In this document: positions 44,257 through 51,471 of the stretch, piece by piece
How the letters are laid out: every line of letters begins with the position of its first letter
Position numbering within the stretch: position 1 is the first letter of the stretch
Made by a program: the position numbers and the translations under genes
NCBI GenBank assembly: GCA_964464925.1
Contig: CAYXLI010000029.1
Coordinates: forward strand, 9,838 to 73,837
DNA: 64,000 nt
DNA from: CAYXLI01 sp964464925
Lineage (GTDB): Bacteria > Acidobacteriota > Terriglobia > Bryobacterales > Bryobacteraceae
Direction of reading: 5' to 3'
Notes under the pieces: model-generated
What the model saw: the letters and a program-made list of their open reading frames with translations, nothing else
What the model was told of the DNA's origin: nothing
Databases searched by the model: none

Positions 44257-44753
44257 CACTTGGCTTCCAACAACATCACCCCGTTCTGATTAGGCTTGCG
44301 GATCAGCGGTGCGCCCGAATACTTCACAATCGTGACTTCACCCAGGTACAGAATCTTGCAGCCCTTTTCCAGATGTCCTCCGAACGCGCCTTTATCCGGA
44401 GCGGAAAGAGTGATGTGGATATGCGGTTCGCCGTTCGCAATGATGCCGCCTCCATTCAGAATTTCGAAAGGTCCTTTGATGGTCTTGAATAGGTCCTTCG
44501 GCTGCTCGGCGGTCGACGAAACATAATGGTACGTGCATTCCTGCACGGACCCGGCCGTTACCATCACGTGTCCGTCGTGAATCCCTTTCTCTTTAATTAC
44601 GTCCAGGATCGACTCCAGCAACAGTGAATCTCGGTCCAGCAACACGCGGTAGACCTCCTGCACCTGCGCGGCCCCGAACACCTTCGGGGGTGTCGCGCTC
44701 CAGCCCACGCTGCTGACCATCACCAGGCCAATCCAGAGAAGTTTCATGTCCAT
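44256..44753 (-). CDS. Exported PPC (DUF296) domain protein
   Basis: The 165 residues start with a signal peptide (KLLWIGLVMVSSVGWSA). The rest is one PPC domain, recognised by the HIHITLSAPDKGAFGGHLEKG segment near residues 120-140, whose His residues form a conserved metal-like site, and the ILYLGEVTIVKY strand. Most bacterial members are cytoplasmic trimers with unknown ligand, so export is unusual. Its TGA overlaps the amidohydrolase ATG by one base, which suggests a joint function. Confidence 0.8.
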   Translation of the reverse strand: MDMKLLWIGLVMVSSVGWSATPPKVFGAAQVQEVYRVLLDRDSLLLESILDVIKEKGIHDGHVMVTAGSVQECTYHYVSSTAEQPKDLFKTIKGPFEILNGGGIIANGEPHIHITLSAPDKGAFGGHLEKGCKILYLGEVTIVKYSGAPLIRKPNQNGVMLLEAK

Positions 44754-44926
44754 AGAGAATATCCCGGATTCCCTGCGCCGTGTGAAACCACAGATTCGGC
44801 GAAGATGGCCAACCGCTTTTCCAGATTCGTAAGTTGCTGGCGCAAAGATTGCAGCTTACAGTCCTTCGGGGTGAATCGAGCCAGTAGGAAAGCGAGGCCG
44901 GACAGAATTCGAATCGTGTCCGTCAA
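44744..44926 (-). CDS. Small hypothetical protein
   Basis: A 60-residue frame overlaps the PPC gene start by ten bases in the same direction. It has a short hydrophobic stretch (SGLAFLLARF) and a likely coiled coil (LQSLRQQLTNLEKRLAIFAES). No homologue comes to mind and no clear ribosome binding site was found, so it may be chance. The overlap with the next gene is the main argument for it. Confidence 0.3.
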   Translation of the reverse strand: MTDTIRILSGLAFLLARFTPKDCKLQSLRQQLTNLEKRLAIFAESVVSHGAGNPGYSLWT

Positions 44927-44959
44927 CCTGCGCTCCGCGTGTCTTGGGGCCCGCTGGAA

Positions 44960-44988
44960 TTGACAGATCCAACAAAGGGGCGTAAGCT
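44960..44988 (+). promoter_or_regulatory. Candidate promoter for the small membrane-protein gene
   Basis: TTGACA (44960-44965) and TAAGCT (44983-44988) are 17 bases apart. The leader would be about 97 bases and contains an eight-base-pair hairpin at 45023-45044 (one G-T pair, six-base loop), which could be a regulator site or simply a leader structure. Confidence 0.4.
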
Positions 44989-45092
44989 CGTAATCGACTG
45001 CGCAATCCCGCCACTCTCCAAACGATCTGAACTAAGTCAGGTCGTCTGAAGTCTCCCTCTCCTTAGCCAACAACTCTGAAAGGCCGCTGAAA

Positions 45093-45437
45093 ATGGAAAT
45101 CCTGAAGTGGTTCTGCCTGGGAGCACTCGCGTTGGTAAGTATGTCGTGGCGTTCCGGCACGGATATGCAACTCCTGCTTAATTGCCTCATATGTGCAGGG
45201 GCGACGCTAGCCGGCTATCGCACAGTCCGCGAGAGGCGGTTTGCCTGGGGAGCGGCCTTCTCAACGATCGCGATTCTGTTCAATCCATGGATTCCCATTG
45301 AGATGCCGTCACGAGGCATGTTTATCGCATTGGTGGCAGCGTCTTTCTCCACCTTTGCGTTTTCGCTGCTTGCCTTTGCCGGGCAACCACTCACGTCAGC
45401 AGCTTATATGGCCCCAAGGCGAGCGCGCCGCAGTTAG
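45093..45437 (+). CDS. Small multi-pass membrane protein, DUF6804-like
   Basis: The 114 residues form four hydrophobic segments (about 3-17, 25-43, 50-68 and 76-97), with a basic tail of Arg residues. The pattern, with GYRTVRERRFAWGAAFSTIAILFNPW in the middle, resembles small DUF6804-type membrane proteins of unknown role. The upstream TTGACA promoter candidate is in the right place. It has no evident partner in the neighbourhood. Confidence 0.6.
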   Translation: MEILKWFCLGALALVSMSWRSGTDMQLLLNCLICAGATLAGYRTVRERRFAWGAAFSTIAILFNPWIPIEMPSRGMFIALVAASFSTFAFSLLAFAGQPLTSAAYMAPRRARRS

Positions 45438-45473
45438 TCAAATCCTTCTTAATGCCAAGGAATGAGGTATTGA

Positions 45474-45863
45474 GTGAACGACGAAGTGACTGTCGGCACG
45501 ATGTTATTGGAACAGGGAACTCTGCTACCCGATGGGATGGATCTCAACAAGCGCCAGCATCCAAGCGGATGGGTCTGCTTGGACGATGTAACCCAATATG
45601 ATCTGGACCGCACAATGCGGCGGGCAGGCTGGAGATTGTTCTTGATGGCTGAGGAAATAAGCGGAACGGCGTTCGGATCTACACAGCAGAACGCGATAAA
45701 TAAGGCCGTTGGGCGCCTGCTGGCAGGCGTAAAACTCCGTAAGTGTAACTGTCTGGAAATTACAAAGGTCGCCCTGGGAAATTTTCTGGGACTGAAATAC
45801 TCGCGCGTTTCAGGCTACGCGCGGCACATCCAAAAGAGTCTGTTCTTCGGCCGGCCCGGCTAA
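45474..45863 (+). CDS. Hypothetical protein
   Basis: The frame starts at GTG with GAGG six bases upstream. The 129 residues contain no signal peptide, membrane helix or motif I recognise. The C-terminal half is helical and basic (AINKAVGRLLAGVKLRKCNC, then ITKVALGNFLGLKYSRVSGYA). It lies 87 bases before the radical SAM gene on the same strand. A substrate or partner of that enzyme is possible, but nothing in it looks like a peptide precursor. Confidence 0.55.
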   Translation: MNDEVTVGTMLLEQGTLLPDGMDLNKRQHPSGWVCLDDVTQYDLDRTMRRAGWRLFLMAEEISGTAFGSTQQNAINKAVGRLLAGVKLRKCNCLEITKVALGNFLGLKYSRVSGYARHIQKSLFFGRPG

Positions 45864-45950
45864 GCTGTTACGTTTGCTTCCCGGAATCAGTCTGATACTT
45901 GAACTGGGCACGCAGGGCGTTCCATGGGCGTCCTCCAAAGAAAGGATTCG

Positions 45951-46961
45951 ATGAGAACAATCGACGTTCTTCACGCCTGGGGAAAAATCCTCAAGGGAGA
46001 ACAGCCCTCTCTCTCCATTGAAATCACGCGCGAGTGTCCGCTCCGCTGCCCCGGTTGCTACGCCTATGAGGACGCGCATTTGGGCGGTGGAGTGACGTTG
46101 CGCAATTTGAATGACCGCAAGGGCTCGGAATTAGTCGAAGGTGTTCTCGACGTAGCAGATCGTCTCAAGCCGCTTCATCTCTCGATTGTCGGCGGCGATC
46201 CGCTCGTGAGATACCGCGAACTGGAAACGCTCGTCCCCTTGTTGCTGGCGCGTGGAATCTCGGTTCAGGTCGTGACCAGCGCATTTCGGCCCATGCCGGC
46301 CGAATGGGTCAGTATGGCGAACATGAAGATCGTTGTCTCCATAGATGGTCTTCAGCCGGAGCACGACGTGCGTCGCGCGCCGGCGACATACGAGCGCATT
46401 ATCAGAAACGTCGCCGGACAGCGAATCACCATACATTGCACCGTCACCGGCCAGATGATGAAGCGGCCCGGCTACTTGGGAGAATTTCTGAAGTTCTGGT
46501 CACCCCGGCCGGAAATTGAAAAGATTTGGTTCAGCCTGTTCACTCCGCAGGTCGGACATCAATCACCCGAAGTTTTGGAACCGCAGGAGCGCCGCCAAGC
46601 AATCGCGGACATGCTTGAATTGCGGCTGAAGTTTCCCAAGCTCGAAATGCCCGAGGGGATGATCCGTCAGTTTGCAACACCTCCAGATAGCCCGAAGGAT
46701 TGTGTATTTGCCCTCACTACTCAAATCTTGTCCGCGGATCTGAAAACCAAGGTCACCCCGTGTCAGTTCGGCGGGAATCCGGATTGCAAATCGTGCGGGT
46801 GTGTCGCATCCATGGGGTTGGCGGCGATAGCCGCACACAAGCTGGGCGGCGTCATTCCGGTGGGAGCAATTTTCAAGGCCTCGATCGCGATTGGCCGTAA
46901 ACGAACGGATCGGAGCGCCGAACCAGCGCCCATGGGAGATGAATTACGGGTGCTGCAGTAA
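45951..46961 (+). CDS. Radical SAM enzyme with Cys-rich C-terminal region
   Basis: The start at ATG 45951 follows AAGGA four bases upstream and is preferred over ATG 45924. The radical SAM cluster motif is CPLRCPGC (three Cys in CxxxCxxC) at about residues 25-32, followed by the glycine-rich SIVGGDPL. Toward the end, a Cys-rich part (PCQFGGNPDCKSCGC) may hold an auxiliary Fe-S cluster, as in SPASM/twitch enzymes. Such enzymes modify peptides, lipids or cofactors. No obvious precursor or transporter gene is near, so no product is named. Confidence 0.8.
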   Translation: MRTIDVLHAWGKILKGEQPSLSIEITRECPLRCPGCYAYEDAHLGGGVTLRNLNDRKGSELVEGVLDVADRLKPLHLSIVGGDPLVRYRELETLVPLLLARGISVQVVTSAFRPMPAEWVSMANMKIVVSIDGLQPEHDVRRAPATYERIIRNVAGQRITIHCTVTGQMMKRPGYLGEFLKFWSPRPEIEKIWFSLFTPQVGHQSPEVLEPQERRQAIADMLELRLKFPKLEMPEGMIRQFATPPDSPKDCVFALTTQILSADLKTKVTPCQFGGNPDCKSCGCVASMGLAAIAAHKLGGVIPVGAIFKASIAIGRKRTDRSAEPAPMGDELRVLQ

Positions 46962-47002
46962 TAATTCGGGCCAAATCGCCTGCGGGCGCGTCTCATCAGT
47001 AG

Positions 47003-47020
47003 GCCGCCACAATTGGCGGC
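47003..47020 (+). terminator. Hairpin after the radical SAM gene, possible terminator
   Basis: GCCGCCA (47003-47009) pairs perfectly with TGGCGGC (47014-47020) over a four-base loop, 41 bases after the stop codon. The following sequence TCCCTTGCGTTCT is only moderately T-rich, so termination may be partial. Confidence 0.5.
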
Positions 47021-47082
47021 TCCCTTGCGTTCTACCTGTGCCCGCCTCGTGTCCGGCCTCGATTAGCTCGCCAGTGCAGTGA

Positions 47083-47100
47083 CGTTGCCAGTTAGCAACG
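47083..47100 (+). promoter_or_regulatory. Leader hairpin directly before the RRM gene's ribosome binding site
   Basis: CGTTGC (47083-47088) pairs with GCAACG (47095-47100) around the loop CAGTTA, two bases before the GGAG ribosome binding site at 47103-47106. Such a position would let a protein bound to the hairpin block translation. Confidence 0.4.
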
Positions 47101-47113
47101 ATGGAGTATAGAA

Positions 47114-47398
47114 ATGACCAATATCTTCGTAGGCAACTTGTCCTACCAGACTACTGATGACGATCTCAGAATCGCTTTCAGCGAATACGGTGCCGTAGAA
47201 CGGGCGAGCGTTGTCCGGGATCGCGACAGCGGTCAATCGCGAGGCTTTGGCTTCGTCGAAATGACCAATCCCAACGAGGCCACCACCGCGATGACCGCCC
47301 TGAACGGGCACGACATCGATGGGCGCACGCTAAACGTGAATGAGGCTAAGCCCCGGGAGAGGCGTGGCAATCAGAACGGTTCCGGCGGCCGCTGGTAG
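47114..47398 (+). CDS. RNA-binding protein with one RRM domain
   Basis: The 94-residue protein is almost wholly an RRM, with RNP2 IFVGNLSY (residues 4-11) and RNP1 RGFGFVEM (about 44-51), both with their aromatic RNA-stacking residues, and a short basic Arg/Gly/Asn tail. Similar small RRM proteins in bacteria bind single-stranded RNA, often under cold stress. GGAG lies seven bases before the ATG. A leader hairpin before the start may serve autoregulation. Confidence 0.93.
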   Translation: MTNIFVGNLSYQTTDDDLRIAFSEYGAVERASVVRDRDSGQSRGFGFVEMTNPNEATTAMTALNGHDIDGRTLNVNEAKPRERRGNQNGSGGRW

Positions 47399-47422
47399 CT
47401 CAGCAGAAAGCAGATTAGTGCC

Positions 47423-47707
47423 ATGCCGTTCGCGAATCCGCTTTCCCGATCCTTTACGGCGTCCTCGATTCGCGTGAATGCGCCCACCCTCCCGGGTGTG
47501 TATGGCATATCCAATGCCCGCGAATGGATCTTTATCGGGACGTCAGGAAATATTCAGGCCAGTCTGATGGACCATTTGATGGAGGATAGCTCGGTCCGGA
47601 AAAGGAACCCCGCCGGGTTTGTCTTCGAGGTCTGCTATCCCGAGAGGCAAGCGGCGCGCTGTGAACGCCTCAAGTGCGAATACGGCCCCGTGTGCAATTC
47701 ACAGTAG
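47423..47707 (+). CDS. Small protein resembling a degenerate GIY-YIG domain
   Basis: The 94 residues include LPGVYGISNAREWIFIGTSG and then a helix-like SLMDHL, which is the order seen at the start of GIY-YIG nuclease domains. The conserved Tyr of YIG is replaced by Phe (FIG), and no C-terminal catalytic Glu is evident, so nuclease activity is doubtful. Two CxxxxC-like pairs near the end (CYPERQAARCERLKCEYGPVC) could bind a metal. It starts 24 bases after the RRM gene. Confidence 0.5.
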   Translation: MPFANPLSRSFTASSIRVNAPTLPGVYGISNAREWIFIGTSGNIQASLMDHLMEDSSVRKRNPAGFVFEVCYPERQAARCERLKCEYGPVCNSQ

Positions 47708-47721
47708 CCGTGGACCTGCAG

Positions 47722-47832
47722 ATGCTGTCTGAATTCGGAATCACCTTGCAGGAAGTCCCGCTAATGTGCCGGCAGACCGGCAAGAGATCGTTTGCGCCGC
47801 AGCGCAAGCCATCGCAGCTAAGTGAAAGATGA
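47722..47832 (+). CDS. Possible 36-residue ORF coupled to the next small gene
   Basis: This frame starts at ATG 47722 (or GTG 47710) and its TGA (47830-47832) overlaps the ATG of the following small gene as ATGA. The product is basic and has no recognisable motif or clear ribosome binding site. It could serve only to bring ribosomes to the next gene. Confidence 0.25.
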   Translation: MLSEFGITLQEVPLMCRQTGKRSFAPQRKPSQLSER

Positions 47833-48005
47833 TGGATTACCAGATCGAAACACCAGAATTGACTGAGGAAGTCTGGCGGGCTTGGATCCACAAGGGCAAA
47901 CTTCGCGATCGCATTCGCGCCCGTAGACGGAAGTGGATCGCCGCTATTGCCTTTCTCGTCGTCGGCGCAGCGCTGATGGTTCGCTACTTCCTCTTAGGCA
48001 CTTGA
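47829..48005 (+). CDS. 58-residue single-pass membrane protein
   Basis: The ATG-ATG at 47829 opens a frame of 58 residues: an acidic N-terminus (DYQIETPELTEEVWRAW), a strongly basic stretch (KLRDRIRARRRKW) and one membrane helix (IAAIAFLVVGAALMVRYFLL) at the C-terminus. The positive stretch before the helix predicts a cytoplasmic N-terminus. The composition is that of a real tail-anchored microprotein, and similar short proteins are, as I recall, common in Acidobacteriota. The function is unknown. The rest of the 47,708-48,120 stretch holds no other gene that I can support. Confidence 0.6.
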   Translation: MMDYQIETPELTEEVWRAWIHKGKLRDRIRARRRKWIAAIAFLVVGAALMVRYFLLGT

Positions 48006-48120
48006 GAAACTTGCGCGTAGACTCGCTCGAACGTGTTCGTCCCACAATGCAGGACGGCCTCACGGGACCGCAGTCTTGCGTTCTGGCGCTAGCGAACGCC
48101 TGTACGAAAAGCTGCTCAAA

Positions 48121-49266
48121 TCAATTCTTCGGGCCGGCGATAGGGTATCCCTGCCATAGATATTCCAATGCCTCGGGCAGGGTTTGTTGTTTTACGGTGC
48201 GATCGGTGTGGCCAGCGTTACGTGCAAATACAAACTGATAGTGATAGCCTTTGGCGGCCAGGACTCTGGCCATGTTCTCATTTGCCAGAACCCAGTCATG
48301 CATGTTGTCGTGCATCACGTTCGGATTCAGGAGGTCCCGGTCGCCGACTTCCATCCAGATGCGTATCGGTTTCACCGGGCTGTTGGGAATGAGGTGTTCG
48401 TGGAACTCCCATGCGCCGTGGGGCGTCTCCGGGTTCGATGGCCACTGCTGGTTCACGTAGGTCCCTGAGTAAGTGAGCACGCGGTGGTAAAGCTCCGGGT
48501 GATACCAAGCCATAATCAACGCACACGAGCCGCCGGAGCTGCCGCCCATGGTCGCCCGGCCCTCGGGATCTTTCGTCAGTTTCACGTTGTATTGCTTCTC
48601 GACGAGGGGCAGCACTTCTTTCTCGACGAACTCCGCATACCGGCCTGACATAGTGTCATATTCCAGGCCGCGTTCGCTTCCTTGGGCGTCGCCTGAGCCG
48701 TTGCCGATCGATATGGCGATCATCACCGGGACACGATGCTGCGCGATGAGATTATCCAGAGCCGTGAACAGCATCCGGTCAGGTCCATCCGCCCCTACGA
48801 TGAATGGCGCTGCTGTACCGGGGACGTATTGTTTAGGGACATACACAGCCACCCGGCGAGTGTACGGCGCGGGGTGGCTCGTCGTGACTACCAGCTTCGC
48901 GGGGTCGTTCGGGTCTGCCGTGCCGAAGGTATTTGGCTCGCGCGCGATACCGGGAAAGATTTTGCTGTCGGCCGATTCCATTGTGAATGTGTAGACCGCT
49001 CCCTGCGGCACTCCTTCCTGCGGCGTCATCTCCGGCGCGGGATTGTGCGTAGGGCCAAGGATGAAGTTTCCGTCGGCATTTGCCGGAGCATTCGCGCCGT
49101 CAGGCAATTCTTTCGCCTTAACATAACCGGGGGTGTTCGGATCGCGGGTAGGCGGCGTGGGCCGTGGAGGGCGTGCGGCAGGCGGCGCAGCCGGAGACTG
49201 GGCCATTGCCGAACCTAAGCCGGTAATCAGGCTGATCGAGAACGCGATGCTTAGAAGACGGAACAT
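48121..49266 (-). CDS. Exported esterase of the enterochelin-esterase (esterase D) family
   Basis: The 381 residues start with a signal peptide (SIAFSISLITGLGSAMAQ) and a Pro-rich linker. The catalytic part has the nucleophile elbow GGSSGG (central Ser, about residue 240), YSGTYV and the terminal His in NAGHTD (about 357). Family members hydrolyse ester bonds of siderophores, feruloylated sugars or drugs; the substrate cannot be told. AAAAGGA lies eight bases before the ATG. It stands alone on its transcript. Confidence 0.88.
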   Translation of the reverse strand: MFRLLSIAFSISLITGLGSAMAQSPAAPPAARPPRPTPPTRDPNTPGYVKAKELPDGANAPANADGNFILGPTHNPAPEMTPQEGVPQGAVYTFTMESADSKIFPGIAREPNTFGTADPNDPAKLVVTTSHPAPYTRRVAVYVPKQYVPGTAAPFIVGADGPDRMLFTALDNLIAQHRVPVMIAISIGNGSGDAQGSERGLEYDTMSGRYAEFVEKEVLPLVEKQYNVKLTKDPEGRATMGGSSGGSCALIMAWYHPELYHRVLTYSGTYVNQQWPSNPETPHGAWEFHEHLIPNSPVKPIRIWMEVGDRDLLNPNVMHDNMHDWVLANENMARVLAAKGYHYQFVFARNAGHTDRTVKQQTLPEALEYLWQGYPIAGPKN

Positions 49267-49456
49267 TACAGATTCCTTTTCGTTTTCGTGATGTCAATTT
49301 CCGGCTCAATCGAGACACAGTTTGTTTTGTGCCTGATTCGTCGCTGGCGAGTCCCGCTCAAGCAACCCCGGGAAATCATCACCGATCTTATCTCAACACC
49401 CGGGATAGGATCTTTGATGCCACGATTGTTCGGCAGACGATTTCCTGCCGCCGTCC

Positions 49457-50998
49457 CTAGACGCCTGCAGGCACAACATTGGTCCCACGCCGATTCGACG
49501 TTTCGCTCGCCGCCAGTTCCTCGCGGAATCGGACGTGCCGGAGCCGCGTTAGCTCGACCAGAGGCCGCCACACGGCATGCACCAGATGGTATTTGATGAG
49601 CAACCGCCAGAACCGGTTGGAACGCTTGTATAGGTACGACATTGCCAGATATGGAGCAACGGCGCGCCAATCCGCGGGCCGGCGTTGCCAAATCGAAGCG
49701 TGTGAGAAGAGACGCTGATACATCCATGCATACCCCTCTTCCAGTTCCTCCGGTGACATGTGTTTCGGGCGGAACACCGCGTGCGCCGTATCGTACAGAG
49801 CCCAATCGCAGTGCAACAAGCGCCCTTCGGCTTCCATTTGCCGGAACAGCGGCGTCGCCGGGTACGGGGTAAGAATGTGAAACGTCGCGCACTCCAGGCG
49901 GTTCTCCTCGATCCAGTCGGCTGTCCGGGTGAAAACGTCTTTCCGGTCGTGATCGAATCCGAGCACGAAGGAGCCATTCACCTGGATGCCGTTCTCGTGC
50001 AGCATGCGCACTCGCCGGGCATAGTCGCCGGCGTTCGGCGTTTTCTTCCTTGCATCGGTGAGATTCTCGTCCGTGAGTGACTCGAATCCTACGAACACGC
50101 CCGTGCATCCAGCGACGGCCATCATACGGACCAACGCCGGATCGTCGGTAACATCGATGGTAACTGCTGCGCTCCAGATCTTGTTCAGCGGTCGCAGTGC
50201 CTGGCACAGTGCGCGTAGATACGCCCGGTTGGACCCCAGATTGTTATCGACGAAGACGGCATACGGTTGCTCATCCGCCGCGAACTCCGCGGCTACTTGG
50301 CCGGGATCTCGCATTCGGTACGGCATGCGCAGGCCTTCCGTCGCCAGATAGCAAAATCCGCACCGGTTATGGCAGCCGCGAGTCGCAATTAGACTGGTCG
50401 TTGTCAGGAAGCTCTTTCGCGGCAGAATCGCCCGTCGTGGTGCGGGATCCTGGCGGTAGTCACTCTCATAGGTTGCGATGTATTTCGACTGCAGACAGTT
50501 TGACTCGACGTCCGCCAGAATCTGCGGCCAAAGCTGCACGCCGTCGCCTACGGCAAGCGCGTCCGCATGCGGGGCACACTCTGCGGGACACGATAGGACG
50601 TGCAGTCCGCCCAGCACGACCTTGCTTCCGCGGCTGCGGTACCATTTCGCAAGCTCGAACGCCCTGTTCGCGAACGTCAGGTGGACCGTGATCCCGACCA
50701 CCTCCGGCATAGGCTCAAAAGGCGGCCGCCCGTCGAGCAGGTTTTCATCCCAATACTGAACCTCCCAGTGTTCGGGTGTCGTCGCTGCGAAACTGGTCAA
50801 CGCGAGCGTTGGCGTAAGCACGTGTTTACCGAAGCTCGCGTTTGCATCCTTCGGATAAAACGGATTGATCAGAAGCGCGTACCGTGCCCTTATCTGTCCT
50901 CCCGCGATCGTTGCATCCAGAAACGGGGGCCGGCTCATTTCAGCTGGACACCATCGACGCTGTGGAGATTTCACAATGGCCTCGCGACTAGCGCTCAT
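49457..50998 (-). CDS. B12-binding-domain radical SAM enzyme
   Basis: The N-terminal part (about residues 35-160) looks like a cobalamin-binding Rossmann fold (YALLINPFYPKD, VVGITVHLTFANRAFELAKW, VVLGGLHV). The radical SAM motif CHNRCGFC (CxxxCxxC) follows at about residues 210-217. A C-terminal extension (about 400-513) is typical of enzymes acting on lipids or polyketides, such as hopanoid or bacteriochlorophyll methylases. The ATG at 50998 has no ribosome binding site but lies six bases after a promoter -10 box, so a leaderless mRNA is likely; an alternative start at 50938 is possible. Confidence 0.88.
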   Translation of the reverse strand: MSASREAIVKSPQRRWCPAEMSRPPFLDATIAGGQIRARYALLINPFYPKDANASFGKHVLTPTLALTSFAATTPEHWEVQYWDENLLDGRPPFEPMPEVVGITVHLTFANRAFELAKWYRSRGSKVVLGGLHVLSCPAECAPHADALAVGDGVQLWPQILADVESNCLQSKYIATYESDYRQDPAPRRAILPRKSFLTTTSLIATRGCHNRCGFCYLATEGLRMPYRMRDPGQVAAEFAADEQPYAVFVDNNLGSNRAYLRALCQALRPLNKIWSAAVTIDVTDDPALVRMMAVAGCTGVFVGFESLTDENLTDARKKTPNAGDYARRVRMLHENGIQVNGSFVLGFDHDRKDVFTRTADWIEENRLECATFHILTPYPATPLFRQMEAEGRLLHCDWALYDTAHAVFRPKHMSPEELEEGYAWMYQRLFSHASIWQRRPADWRAVAPYLAMSYLYKRSNRFWRLLIKYHLVHAVWRPLVELTRLRHVRFREELAASETSNRRGTNVVPAGV

Positions 50999-51004
50999 GC
51001 AGGA

Positions 51005-51033
51005 ACTTTATAGTATAAAGTACTTCGTGTCAA
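51005..51033 (-). promoter_or_regulatory. Promoter of the B12-radical SAM gene, probably leaderless
   Basis: On the minus strand TTGACA (51028-51033) and TAAAGT (51005-51010) are 17 bases apart. Only six bases lie between the -10 box and the ATG at 50998, so transcription would start at or next to the start codon. Confidence 0.6.
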
Positions 51034-51039
51034 GAGTCT

Positions 51040-51273
51040 TCATTTGCGCAAGCGCTGCAGATTCTCATGCCGCAACGCGCCGAATTCCTCCAGCAATGCG
51101 TAGAGTGATTTTCCATCGCTCTCATGGGTATGCGCCTCGTGTTCGAAAGGGTCAAAGGGCCGGTGCCAGCGCGTTCGCCCAAAACCTGCTCCTGCAATCA
51201 GGCCGAATGCTTTTCGCGCTGCTTCATAAATTGATGCAGGACGAAAGGTACCTCGTCTGGATGCAATGCGCAC
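51040..51273 (-). CDS. Small hypothetical ORF, possibly the second half of a frameshifted gene
   Basis: This 77-residue frame overlaps the ORF at 51198-51383 by 76 bases in another frame. The part after the overlap (RTRWHRPFDPFEHEAHTHES, then LYALLEEFGALRHENLQRL) looks more protein-like than the part inside it. No start codon in this frame lies just after the stop of the first ORF. The two may be one gene joined by a -1 shift, or separate ORFs. Confidence 0.4.
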   Translation of the reverse strand: MRIASRRGTFRPASIYEAARKAFGLIAGAGFGRTRWHRPFDPFEHEAHTHESDGKSLYALLEEFGALRHENLQRLRK

Positions 51274-51383
51274 CAGGCAATGAGGCGTTCAAGCTTAACG
51301 GAATCGTCTGCTACGGCGCTGATTTCCATCAGCTCGGTTTCGATTATCTCCGGGTCTCGCATAGCAACACCAGCATGGCACAT
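51198..51383 (-). CDS. Small hypothetical ORF, possibly the first half of a frameshifted gene
   Basis: The 61-residue frame (or 54 from the ATG at 51362) is acidic and helical (RDPEIIETELMEISAVADDS, then LERLIAWCALHPDEV). It ends at a TGA (51198-51200) ten bases after an A-AAG sequence (minus strand, 51210-51213) where a -1 slip would enter the frame of the neighbouring ORF. It lies 88 bases after the CHASE2 gene on the same strand. Confidence 0.4.
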   Translation of the reverse strand: MCHAGVAMRDPEIIETELMEISAVADDSVKLERLIAWCALHPDEVPFVLHQFMKQREKHSA

Positions 51384-51471
51384 GCCGGCAACAACTGCGG
51401 TTCGAAGCAGGCTTCACGGCCGCTGGAGAGGGGCAGACCTTAGACCGGAAGAACACAGACTCCCAGGGAGT

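Noticed and set aside
45474..46961. Radical SAM gene with a preceding small gene as a possible RiPP cluster
   Set aside because: The preceding protein is 129 residues with no leader-core pattern, and no peptidase or transporter gene is near.
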